15,683 nucleotides of DNA from Actinomycetota bacterium (GTDB lineage Bacteria; Actinomycetota; Thermoleophilia; Gaiellales; Gaiellaceae), in the NCBI GenBank assembly GCA_013695295.1, contig JACDAS010000080.1:1-15683 (forward strand), read 5' to 3'. The position numbers and the translations under genes are program-made. The notes under the pieces are model-generated. The model was given only the letters and a program-made list of their open reading frames with translations. It had not been told where the DNA came from and made no database searches. Positions 1-5,993 of the stretch are shown one piece after another. Within the stretch, counting starts at the first letter, position 1. Each line of letters opens with the position of its first letter.

Positions 1-30
1 GATCACTACGGCCCGCCCGGCGAGAATCAC
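1..30 (-). CDS. leuD: 3-isopropylmalate dehydratase small subunit, N-terminal 10 codons only
   Basis: Reading the minus strand from a GTG at 28-30 gives M-ILAGRAVVI before the window ends. LeuD-type swivel-domain subunits open with a similar stretch (short lead, then GRA plus hydrophobics, then FGDNVDTD). The frame lies 94 nt behind leuC on the same strand, where the partner subunit is expected. A GGAGGG Shine-Dalgarno sequence (42-47) precedes the GTG by 11 nt, one of the few clear ribosome sites in the window and fitting for a gene inside an operon. The metal-independent swivel subunit would complete the LeuC active site. Only ten residues are visible, so the call rests mostly on context; the next missing bases would settle it. 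Confidence 0.55.
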   Translation of the reverse strand, partial: MILAGRAVVI

Positions 31-124
31 GGTGACGCCCGCCCTCCGATTCGCGCGGGGCTGGCGGCGCAGACGGGCGCGCGGGTAACCCGCACGCCCT
101 GAAGCCGGCACCGCAAGCGGCGCC

Positions 125-1399
125 TCACGGGACGCCCTCGAGGACGTCGGCGGGGTCGACGATCTCGCCCGTGACCGCCGCGGCCGCGGCGACCCAGGCG
201 TTCGCGAGGTAGACCTCGGACTCCGGCGAGCCCATGCGGCCGCGGAAGTTGCGGTTCGTGGTCGTGATCGCCACCTCGCCGCCCGCGAGGATGCCGTTGC
301 TGCCGCCGAAGCAGGCGCCGCAGGTGGGGGTCGAGACGATCACGCCGGCGGCGACGAACGCGTCCAGCAGCCCCTCGGCGAGCGCAGCCCGGTAGACCCG
401 CTGCGTCGCGGGGACGACGATCACCCGCACGCCGTCCGCCACGCGACGGCCGCGGAAGACGTCCGCCGCCTGCCGGAGGTCGGTCATCGTGCCGTTGCCG
501 CAGTTCCCGATGTAGACCTGGTCGATGCGCCGGCCCCGGGCCTCCTCGAGCGGCACGACGTTCGCGGGCGAGTGCGGCAGCGCGACGAGCGGCGGCGTCG
601 AGCCGAGGTCGACGGTGACGCGACCGGCGATCTCCGCGTCGGGGTCGCTCCGCTCCGCCGTCCACGGGCGGTCGGTCCGACCCTTCAGGTACTGCGCCGC
701 GGTCTCGTCCGCGGGGAAGAGGCCCGTCTCCGACCCGGCCTCGACGGCCATGTTCGCCACGGCCAGCCGCTCGTCGATCGACAGCGCCTCGGCGCCCGGA
801 CCGACGAACTCGAGCGTGTGGTTCGTGCCGCCCGCGACGCCGAGCTGCAAGAGGACCGCGAGGATGATGTCCTTGCCCGAGACGTAGGGGCGCTTCACGC
901 CGACGATCTCGACCTGGATCGTTGCCGGCACGGCCTGCCAGAACTCACCCGTCGCGAGGCAGGCCGCGATGTCGGTCGAGCCGAGGCCGGTGCCGAAGGC
1001 CCCGAGAGCGCCGAGCGTGCACGTGTGCGAGTCGCCGCCCGCGATCACCGACCCCGGCACGACCCAGCCGTCCTCCACGAGCACCGTGTGCTCGATCCCG
1101 CCGCGGCCCTGGTCGTAGAAGACGACTCCCTGCTCGGCAGACCACTCGCGCAGCAGCTGCTGCAGCCGAGCGGAACGGGCGTCCTTCGCCGGCACGAAGT
1201 GATCCGGGATCACGACCACGCGCTCAGGATCGAAGACGCGCTTCGCGCCCATTCGCTCCATCGTGCGGAACGCAAGCGGCCCCGAGATGTCGTTCGCCAT
1301 CACGAGGTCGCAGCGGACGACGACGACGTTCCCCGGGTGCACCTCGTCCGGCGTGTCCGTGTGCGCGCGGAGGATCTTCTCGGTGAGCGTCAGGCCCAC
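125..1399 (-). CDS. leuC: 3-isopropylmalate dehydratase large subunit (aconitase superfamily, short LeuC/homoaconitase type)
   Basis: A 424-aa [4Fe-4S] hydro-lyase large subunit, which in leucine synthesis isomerises 2- to 3-isopropylmalate in the cytoplasm with LeuD. Visible landmarks are DSHT at 123-126, the first cluster cysteine C300 in YIGNCGNG, and C360/C363 in PTCGACFGG, giving the three cysteines of the aconitase cluster; GSPESEVYLANAW follows near the C-terminus. The length fits the short archaeal-type LeuC/homoaconitase subgroup (about 420 aa) rather than the 466-aa E. coli type, so homoaconitase or another 2-hydroxyacid isomerase is possible. No leuA is present, and the only leuB-like gene (9020) looks like the tartrate-dehydrogenase branch. 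The start is GTG, with no Shine-Dalgarno but a TAGTAT box 9 nt upstream. It is followed by leuD. Confidence 0.9.
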   Translation of the reverse strand: MGLTLTEKILRAHTDTPDEVHPGNVVVVRCDLVMANDISGPLAFRTMERMGAKRVFDPERVVVIPDHFVPAKDARSARLQQLLREWSAEQGVVFYDQGRGGIEHTVLVEDGWVVPGSVIAGGDSHTCTLGALGAFGTGLGSTDIAACLATGEFWQAVPATIQVEIVGVKRPYVSGKDIILAVLLQLGVAGGTNHTLEFVGPGAEALSIDERLAVANMAVEAGSETGLFPADETAAQYLKGRTDRPWTAERSDPDAEIAGRVTVDLGSTPPLVALPHSPANVVPLEEARGRRIDQVYIGNCGNGTMTDLRQAADVFRGRRVADGVRVIVVPATQRVYRAALAEGLLDAFVAAGVIVSTPTCGACFGGSNGILAGGEVAITTTNRNFRGRMGSPESEVYLANAWVAAAAAVTGEIVDPADVLEGVP

Positions 1400-1408
1400 A
1401 GCGCGACG

Positions 1409-1425
1409 ATACTACCGCCGTAGTA
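1409..1425. promoter_or_regulatory. Palindromic candidate operator overlapping the leuC -10 box
   Basis: TACTAC-CGCC-GTAGTA (1410-1425) is a perfect inverted repeat with 6-bp arms and a 4-bp spacer in the 46-bp gap between two divergent genes. Its left arm overlaps TAGTAT on the minus strand (1409-1414), a TAnnnT -10 box 9 nt before the leuC GTG. A bound regulator could therefore control leuCD and perhaps the methyltransferase. The palindrome is seen directly; the operator role is inferred. Confidence 0.45.
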
Positions 1426-1431
1426 AGGCAT

Positions 1432-1437
1432 TAGGAT
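1432..1437 (+). promoter_or_regulatory. -10 box for leaderless transcription of the MetE-like gene
   Basis: TAGGAT matches TAnnnT and lies 8 nt before the ATG at 1446, so RNA would begin at or within a base or two of the start codon. There is no Shine-Dalgarno sequence between box and ATG, and no convincing -35. Confidence 0.45.
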
Positions 1438-1445
1438 CGGCCCGG

Positions 1446-2480
1446 ATGCTGAGAACGACGGTCGTTGGCAGCTACCCGCAGCCGGAGTGGCTGATCGACC
1501 GCGCCGGACTCGGCGCCCGGCTTCCGCCGCGGGTGCGCGCGCGGGAGCTCTGGCGCGTCGAGCCGGAGCTCCTCGAGGGGGCCCAGGACGACGCGACCCT
1601 GCTCGCGATCCGGGACATGGAGCGCGCCGGGCTGGACGAGATCACCGACGGCGAGATGCGCCGCGAGAGCTACTCGAACTGGTTCGCGACCTCCCTCGAG
1701 GGGATCGACCTCGACGTCCCGGGCGTCGCCCTCGACCGCACGGGGCACGAGAACCCCGTGCCGAGGATCGTCGGGCCGGTCCGGCGGCCCCGGCCGGTCG
1801 AGGTCCGCGACGTCGAGTTCCTGCGGGCCAACAGCGACCGCAGCATCAAGATCACGCTCCCCGGGCCGTTCACGATGAGCCAGCAGGCCCAGGACGATCA
1901 CTACGGCAGCCGCCGTGCGCTCGCCCTCGACCTCGCACGGGCGGTCAACGACGAGATCCGCGACCTCTTCGCGGCCGGCGCCGACGTCGTCCAGATCGAC
2001 GAGCCGTACCTCCAGGCCCGGCCGGAGGCAGCGGCGGAGTACGCGCTCGAGGCGATCGACGCCGCGCTCGCGGGCGTCGGCGGCCGCACCGCGCTCCACA
2101 CCTGCTTTGGCTACGCGCACATCGTGCACGACAAGCCCGACGGCTACCCCTTCCTCGCCGAGCTGAACGCGTGCGCCGTCGACGAGATCTCGATCGAGGC
2201 CGCCCAGCCGGGACTCGACCTCTCGGTGCTCCGCTCGCTTCCGGACAAGACGGTGCTGCTTGGCGTCATCGACCTCTCGACGCACGAGGTCGAGGCTCCC
2301 GAGGCGCTCGCGGCGCGCGTGCGGGAGGCCCTGCGGTTCATCGCGCCCGAGCGGCTCGCGCTCGCGCCCGACTGCGGGCTGAAGTACCTCCCGCGGAAGG
2401 TGGCGTTCGCGAAGCTCGAAGCGCTCGTCGAGGGCGCGCGACTCGCGCGGCGAGAGGTGGGGATCGGCCCGGCGGGCTGA
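1446..2480 (+). CDS. Cobalamin-independent methionine synthase-like protein (MetE C-terminal domain only)
   Basis: 344 aa, a stand-alone zinc TIM-barrel of the MetE C-terminal/UROD-like superfamily. Zinc ligands can be read in order: H218 and C220 (LHTCFG), E251 (ISIEAA) and C310 (APDCGLKYLP), the His-Cys-Glu-Cys set of MetE. The N-terminus (TTVVGSYPQP) and DEITDGEMRR near 64-73 fit the short MetE-like family. The N-terminal half of full MetE (about 750 aa) is absent, so folate use cannot be assumed. Such short proteins may take methyl groups from a corrinoid protein or act on other thiols, as in the coenzyme M-type transferases. The longer upstream frame is antisense to leuC, so the ATG at 1446 behind TAGGAT is preferred. 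It is divergent from leuC. Confidence 0.85.
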   Translation: MLRTTVVGSYPQPEWLIDRAGLGARLPPRVRARELWRVEPELLEGAQDDATLLAIRDMERAGLDEITDGEMRRESYSNWFATSLEGIDLDVPGVALDRTGHENPVPRIVGPVRRPRPVEVRDVEFLRANSDRSIKITLPGPFTMSQQAQDDHYGSRRALALDLARAVNDEIRDLFAAGADVVQIDEPYLQARPEAAAEYALEAIDAALAGVGGRTALHTCFGYAHIVHDKPDGYPFLAELNACAVDEISIEAAQPGLDLSVLRSLPDKTVLLGVIDLSTHEVEAPEALAARVREALRFIAPERLALAPDCGLKYLPRKVAFAKLEALVEGARLARREVGIGPAG

Positions 2481-2587
2481 TCGCCAAACGAGAGGGTCCT
2501 CGGACCGGGCCCCGACGCCGTGAGGCGTTCCTGTCCTCAGTGCACGGCAGCTCCGCGACGTCCGAGCGAATCAGCTGCGAGTCACGC

Positions 2588-2607
2588 CTGGCCGCATTGC
2601 CGGCCAG
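2588..2607. terminator. Hairpin between convergent genes, possible bidirectional terminator
   Basis: CTGGCCG-cattgc-CGGCCAG forms a perfect 7-bp stem with a 6-nt loop, just before the VapC stop codon and 107 nt after the MetE-like stop. No T-tract follows on either strand, as is common in high-GC actinobacteria. A second short hairpin (ACGCC-gtga-GGCGT, about 2515-2528) is nearer the plus-strand gene. Confidence 0.4.
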
Positions 2608-2611
2608 CTGG

Positions 2612-2998
2612 CTACCAGAGCGTCAGCTCCGAGTCGAAGCGGCGCATCCGCTCGTCGCGCGTCACGACAGAGGCCGGCGCTCGGCGAGCCGTCGCATAGA
2701 TGATCCGGTCGGCCGGATCACCGCCGAAGCCGCGCGGCAGGAGCGCTGCGTCGACCGCGGCCTCGGTCGTCAGCGGCAGCGGCTCCACTCGCTCCTGGGC
2801 CAGGGCGTGGTCGATCCAGACGCGCACGTCGCGATCGAGCGCGATCCGTCGACGCTCGACCAGCGTTGCCACCTCCCAGGCGCTGATCGTGCAGACACCG
2901 ATGCGGTCTGCTCTCTCGATCGCGCGGGCCGCCGGCCTCGAGAGCTTCTCGGGCGCCGACTGCCACCACAGCCAGACGTGGGTGTCGAGGACGATCAC
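2612..2998 (-). CDS. PIN-domain toxin (VapC-type ribonuclease)
   Basis: 128 aa, the usual PIN-toxin size. The acidic metal-binding residues are visible: D5 (IVLDTHVWLWW), E42 (SAWEVATL), D94/D97 (GGDPADRIIYATA) and D115 (VTRDERM). This is the DTHVWLWW subgroup, normally paired with Phd/YefM antitoxins. As a Mg-dependent endoribonuclease it would cut RNA when the antitoxin is lost. The GTG start overlaps the antitoxin stop in GTGA (2995-2998), so translation is coupled and toxin is made after antitoxin. All acidic positions are intact and there is no sign of decay. The RNA target cannot be read from sequence. Confidence 0.9.
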   Translation of the reverse strand: MIVLDTHVWLWWQSAPEKLSRPAARAIERADRIGVCTISAWEVATLVERRRIALDRDVRVWIDHALAQERVEPLPLTTEAAVDAALLPRGFGGDPADRIIYATARRAPASVVTRDERMRRFDSELTLW

Positions 2999-3225
2999 AC
3001 CGGGTCGGCGTCCCAGTGCTCACCGGTCGGGGAGACGATGCCCTCATCGCCTACGAGGAACGTCACGCTGCCGACGAGGTCCGGAGCCGGCTCCAGCGGG
3101 ACGACTCGGACCACCGGCCGGCCCCGTTTGGTCACGACCAGCGCCCGTCCTTCCTTCGCCACCTGGTCGAGCAGGGCGAGGCAACGAGCCTTGAATTCGG
3201 TTGCCGAGATCGAGTTGTGTGCCAT
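2995..3225 (-). CDS. Phd/YefM-family antitoxin
   Basis: 76 aa, first gene of the toxin-antitoxin pair. The N-terminal half (SISATEFKARCLALLDQVAKEG, read across residues 5-26, then VVTKRGRPVVRVVPL) is the Phd/YefM DNA-binding fold that dimerises on its own promoter. The C-terminal tail (about 45-76, acidic, with GDEGIVSPTGEHWDAD) would wrap the PIN toxin and block its active site. Transcription very likely starts at the ATG itself: TAGACT lies 6 nt upstream, and a perfect 19-bp palindrome covers that box. This is the expected autorepression by the antitoxin or the complex. Confidence 0.88.
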   Translation of the reverse strand: MAHNSISATEFKARCLALLDQVAKEGRALVVTKRGRPVVRVVPLEPAPDLVGSVTFLVGDEGIVSPTGEHWDADPV

Positions 3226-3226
3226 A

Positions 3227-3245
3227 TGACCAGTCTAACTGGTCA
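3227..3245. promoter_or_regulatory. Toxin-antitoxin operator covering the -10 box
   Basis: TGACCAGT-CTA-ACTGGTCA is a perfect inverted repeat, 8-bp arms and 3-bp spacer, one base upstream of the antitoxin start codon. On the minus strand the -10 box TAGACT (3232-3237) is inside it and 6 nt from the ATG, so binding would occlude RNA polymerase. A Phd/YefM-type dimer is the expected ligand. Confidence 0.7.
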
Positions 3246-3313
3246 CGAGTGGCGACGCCCCCGCGTGGCGCCGCAGCGGGTGCGGGCGAGGGCGCGCACG
3301 ACGAGGGAGACGT

Positions 3314-3339
3314 CCCCGGCCGCAGGAGTCGGGCCGGGG
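3314..3339. terminator. GC-rich hairpin downstream of marR-like gene
   Basis: CCCCGGCC-(10 nt)-GGCCGGGG is a perfect 8-bp stem, 22 nt beyond the MarR stop codon on the minus strand. It could end the MFS-MarR transcript before the toxin-antitoxin promoter. No T-tract is present. Confidence 0.45.
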
Positions 3340-3361
3340 CTGCGGGCGGTGCATGCTTGCC

Positions 3362-3829
3362 CTATCGGCCGCGCCCGCTCCCTTCTCGAGGCGAGGTCGC
3401 GCCCAGCACGTCGTTCAGCCGCGCGAGCAGGCCGACCAGCCGCTCCTGGTCCTCCGCGCTGAGCGCGCCGAGGCCTCGCTCGACCGACCGCCGCAGCCGC
3501 CGCCTGCGCTCGGCCACGAGGCGCTTTGCCGGCTGCGTTGCCGTTACGACCACCCCGCGGCGGTCCAAGGGGTCGGCTTCGCGGGTCGCGAGGCCGAGGC
3601 GCTCGAGCGCGTCGACGGTGCGGCTCGCGGTCGCGTTCGTCGTCGCCATCGACTCGGCCAGGAGCCCGAGCCGCAGGGGTGGCCCCGACGCGAGGATCGC
3701 GAGCGCGAGCCGCTGCGTCGCCGTCAGGGCGGGTTGCTCGGCGTCGCTGCTCTCCGCACGCTGGCGGAGCAGGAGCAGGAAGAGCCGCTCGATCTGCTCG
3801 GCGAGGGGCTCGGCGCGCGTACGGCTCAA
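3362..3829 (-). CDS. MarR-family transcriptional regulator
   Basis: 155 aa from a TTG start. The winged-helix core covers about 36-105: LTATQRLALAILAS (36-49), a recognition-helix region LLAESMATTNATASRTVDALERLGL (split 56-80), and the wing DPLDRRGVVVTAT (86-98) with the MarR hallmark DxRxxxV. Helical flanks (10-25 and 105-145) would form the dimer interface. The TTG shares bases with the MFS stop (TTGA, 3826-3829), so translation is coupled to the pump; the far longer open frame in this phase is a shadow of the MFS gene. It likely represses its own operon through the GTTACGTAAC palindrome at 5292. The ligand is unknown. Confidence 0.85.
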   Translation of the reverse strand: MSRTRAEPLAEQIERLFLLLLRQRAESSDAEQPALTATQRLALAILASGPPLRLGLLAESMATTNATASRTVDALERLGLATREADPLDRRGVVVTATQPAKRLVAERRRRLRRSVERGLGALSAEDQERLVGLLARLNDVLGATSPREGSGRGR

Positions 3830-5271
3830 TCGACCGCCTCGGCCACGCGCGCGAGGCGCCGCACACCCCGACCGCGCATTGCGAGGACGACGATCGCGGC
3901 GGCCACGAAGCCGCTGATCGCACTGAGCCAGAACATCGTCACGAAGGCCGATTCGGCGGGCACGTGCGTCCGGGGGATCCGATCCGCGGTCAGGAGCGCC
4001 GCGCCGACCTGGCCGCCGATCACGCCGCCGACCGTGCGCATGACCGTGTTCATCCCGGTCGCGACGCCGGTCTCGACCGGCCGCACTGCGTCGACGATCA
4101 GCTTCGCCATCGCCGCGAACGTGAACGGGAAGCCGCCGCCGAAGATCAGGATCGCGACGACGACCTGCCAGGGACGGTCGTGCCAGAGCGCCAGCATCGT
4201 CAGTCCGAGCGAGCTCAGGGTCATGCCGAGCGCGAGCGGATACTGGGAGCCGTAACGGCGGGCCATCAGCCCTGCGGCGGGACCGGACAGCAGCCCGATC
4301 ACCGCGCCGGGGACGAGGAAGAGGCCGGCCTGCGTCGTGCTGGCGCCGAACCCGTAGTCCGCCAGGCGCGCGATCCCGTCCGGCAGCCCGCGCGGGACCT
4401 CGACGAAGTTGGGGATCAGGACCCAGGAGCCGAAGATCCCGAAGCCGGCGATCAGGGCGGTCACGTTGGCGACGAGGACCGGCCGGATTGCGAGCATCCG
4501 CATCTCCACCATCGGCTCCGGCACGTGGAGCTCGACCCAGACCCAGACGGCCAGGAAGAGGGTTGAGCCGAGGAAGAGAAGCTCGATCCGCTGCGAGCTC
4601 CAGCCCCAGCTCTCGCCCTCGGTCAGCGCGAGCAGCAAGCAGACGAGGCCGGCGGAGAGCAGGAGCGCGCCCCGCCAGTCGAGGCGCGACGGGGTCTTCA
4701 CGGGCGACTCCGGCACGAAGCGGTGCACGAGCAGGGCTGCGGTGCCGACTGCGGCCGCGCCGAGCACGAAGAGGAACCGCCACGAGAGGTGGTCGACGAT
4801 CACCCCGGAGAGGGCGAGGCCGACGCCGCCGCCGACGGCGAAGACAGAAGAGACGACCCCGACCCCGACCCCGACCTTCTCGGGCGGGAACTCGTCCTTG
4901 ATGATCGAGAACGAGAGCGGGAAGACCGCCCCGCCGGCGCCCTGGACCGCCCGGCACACGATCAGGACCCAGATGTTCGGTGCGAGCGCGGCGCCGACCG
5001 AGCCCAGGAAGAAGATCGCCAGGCTGATCACGAGCAGCCGCTTCTTGCCGTGCTGGTCTCCGAGCTTGCCGAGGATCGGTGTCGCCACCGAGGCACTGAG
5101 CAGCAGGGCGGTCACGAGCCACGTCACCCACGCCGTCGTCGTGTGCAGGTCGCGCTGCAGCGAGGGCAGCGCGGGGATGACCATCGTCTGCTGGAGCGTG
5201 AACGCGATCCCGGCGACGGTCAGGGCTGCGAGCGTGACGTTGTGGTGACGGCGCGCGGCGGGCTCGCTCAC
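3826..5271 (-). CDS. MFS drug efflux pump, DHA2 (EmrB/QacA-like) type
   Basis: 481 aa with about 14 hydrophobic segments, typical of DHA2 H+-coupled multidrug antiporters of the inner membrane. Motif A is clear after the second helix (GKLGDQHGKKRLLV). The motif-C region reads GGGVGLALSGVIVDHLSWRFLF, keeping the SWR signature but without the usual GP pair (GLALSG). NVTLAALTVAGIAFTLQQTMVIPALP is helix 1 (split about 11-36), with Gln where many family members have Asp. The start is GTG at 5271, 6 nt behind a TAGCCT -10 box. The operon continues into a MarR regulator. The substrate cannot be told. Confidence 0.88.
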   Translation of the reverse strand: MSEPAARRHHNVTLAALTVAGIAFTLQQTMVIPALPSLQRDLHTTTAWVTWLVTALLLSASVATPILGKLGDQHGKKRLLVISLAIFFLGSVGAALAPNIWVLIVCRAVQGAGGAVFPLSFSIIKDEFPPEKVGVGVGVVSSVFAVGGGVGLALSGVIVDHLSWRFLFVLGAAAVGTAALLVHRFVPESPVKTPSRLDWRGALLLSAGLVCLLLALTEGESWGWSSQRIELLFLGSTLFLAVWVWVELHVPEPMVEMRMLAIRPVLVANVTALIAGFGIFGSWVLIPNFVEVPRGLPDGIARLADYGFGASTTQAGLFLVPGAVIGLLSGPAAGLMARRYGSQYPLALGMTLSSLGLTMLALWHDRPWQVVVAILIFGGGFPFTFAAMAKLIVDAVRPVETGVATGMNTVMRTVGGVIGGQVGAALLTADRIPRTHVPAESAFVTMFWLSAISGFVAAAIVVLAMRGRGVRRLARVAEAVD

Positions 5272-5277
5272 CTCCCA

Positions 5278-5301
5278 AGGCTAGCATTTACGTTACGTAA
5301 C
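5278..5301 (-). promoter_or_regulatory. Promoter and candidate MarR operator of the efflux operon
   Basis: On the minus strand TAGCCT (5278-5283) lies 6 nt before the GTG. Eight bases further upstream is the perfect 10-bp palindrome GTTACGTAAC (5292-5301), between the likely -35 and -10 positions; a second TTACG copy adjoins it (5288-5292). Placement and the co-transcribed MarR gene make this the probable autoregulatory site. The region is AT-rich against its surroundings. Confidence 0.55.
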
Positions 5302-5366
5302 TAAACGAACCCCATCTATTGGCGGACCTGCCAGCGGGACGGACGGAGACCGCCCTTGCCGCGACG

Positions 5367-5498
5367 CTAGGCCGGCTTCTGCTTCGCGCTCAGCTCTGTC
5401 TTGATCCGTTCGATGTGACCCTGGAGCTCGCGGCGGCGCGCCGCACGAGCTTCACGCCACGCGCGCCACTCCTCAGGCGTCCATTTCTTCCGCTTCAT
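5367..5498 (-). CDS. Small basic hypothetical protein (43 aa)
   Basis: ATG frame MKRKKWTPEEWRAWREARAA continuing to QKPA, 43 aa. It is strongly basic (Lys/Arg-rich), with three Trp in the first 14 residues, and looks mostly alpha-helical. AAGGTGG and GAGG stretches precede the ATG within 16 nt. Its first 26 nt overlap, in another frame, the end of the acidic small frame at 5473-5616. I do not recognise a family. Support: a clean start-to-stop frame, helical periodicity, amphipathic charge pattern, and position in a stretch with no other gene. Against: it is short enough to occur by chance at this GC. It runs in the same direction as the MFS operon, whose own promoter lies between. Confidence 0.45.
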   Translation of the reverse strand: MKRKKWTPEEWRAWREARAARRRELQGHIERIKTELSAKQKPA

Positions 5499-5616
5499 CG
5501 TCCTCGTCACCACCTTCGAGAATCGTGAGGATCAGGTCCGTGTCGGTGGAAATGTCGGCGAGCGCCCCCATGATCGCGAGAACCTCGCCGCGGTAGATCC
5601 CGCGCTCTTCGACCAC
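5473..5616 (-). CDS. Small acidic hypothetical protein (47 aa)
   Basis: GTG frame of 47 aa: an N-terminal region with VEERGIYRGEVLAIMGALAD, a mixed hydrophobic middle (TDLILTILEGG) and a very acidic tail (GDEDDEAEEMDA). An in-frame TGA (5638-5640) lies seven codons upstream, so this GTG is the first possible start. The composition is protein-like (hydrophobic heptads, then a D/E tail) rather than the Arg/Pro-rich runs of shadow frames here. It overlaps the following basic frame by 26 nt. No promoter or Shine-Dalgarno is evident. The family is unknown to me; the pattern reminds me of small conserved actinobacterial proteins, which I cannot verify. Confidence 0.45.
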   Translation of the reverse strand: MVEERGIYRGEVLAIMGALADISTDTDLILTILEGGDEDDEAEEMDA

Positions 5617-5703
5617 GCCGAGAGCGTGCCCGAGCGCTCAGCCGAGCGCAACCCGCCAAAGCGGACGAGCCTTCGAGTGGCTCGGCGCCCGGCCGTGCCC
5701 TTG

Positions 5704-5709
5704 TAGGCT
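5704..5709 (+). promoter_or_regulatory. -10 box for leaderless transcription of the DUF2277 gene
   Basis: TAGGCT matches TAnnnT and ends 7 nt before the ATG at 5717, leaving no room for a Shine-Dalgarno leader. No clear -35 is present. Confidence 0.5.
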
Positions 5710-5716
5710 CTGAGCC

Positions 5717-5986
5717 ATGTGCCGAAGCATCCACACGCTCTACAACTTCGAGCCGCTCGCGACCGAGGACGAGGTGCGCGCGGCCGCGCTGCAGTACGTC
5801 CGCAAGATCAGCGGCTTCTCGAAGCCCTCGCGGGCGAACGAGGTGGCCTTCGAGCGCGCGGTCGACGCCGTCGCGGGCGCTTCCAGCCGGTTGCTCCACG
5901 AGCTGGTGACCACCGCGCCGCCGAAGGATCGCGAGGTCGAGGCGGACAAGGCTCGGGCACGCCGGGCCGAACGGCAGCCGGCCTAG
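5717..5986 (+). CDS. DUF2277 family protein
   Basis: 89 aa, full length for the family. The opening MCRSIHTLYNFEPLATEDEV, then ALQYVRKISGFSKPSRANEVAF and the end TTAPPKDREVEADKARAR match DUF2277 along the whole protein. No function is established for this family, which is common in actinobacteria. It is soluble, mostly helical and has a single conserved-looking Cys at position 2. It has its own leaderless-type promoter and converges on the SDR gene, whose stop is 8 nt away, so the two 3' ends nearly touch and antisense effects between the transcripts are possible. Confidence 0.88.
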   Translation: MCRSIHTLYNFEPLATEDEVRAAALQYVRKISGFSKPSRANEVAFERAVDAVAGASSRLLHELVTTAPPKDREVEADKARARRAERQPA

Positions 5987-5993
5987 CTTTCCC

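Noticed and set aside
572..1423. Long plus-strand frames across leuC (and similar frames over most other genes)
   Set aside because: Arg/Asp/Val-rich shadow frames caused by high GC; no motif, and all lie opposite strongly supported genes.
1263..1445. N-terminal extension of the MetE-like protein
   Set aside because: It is antisense to leuC, has no MetE similarity, and the ATG at 1446 has a TAGGAT box and the usual family N-terminus.
4854..4876. Tandem CCCCGA hexamers in the MFS gene as a possible contingency repeat
   Set aside because: Only about three copies; it encodes a plausible Val-Gly run in a membrane helix, and hexamer changes would not shift the frame.
3830..5287. Minus-strand frame joining 486 upstream codons to the MarR gene
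   Set aside because: It is an out-of-frame shadow of the MFS pump; only the part after the TTG at 3829 has MarR features.
5319..5528. 69-aa plus-strand frame in the gap before DUF2277
   Set aside because: Low-complexity composition, no motif, and antisense to the better-looking acidic/basic pair.
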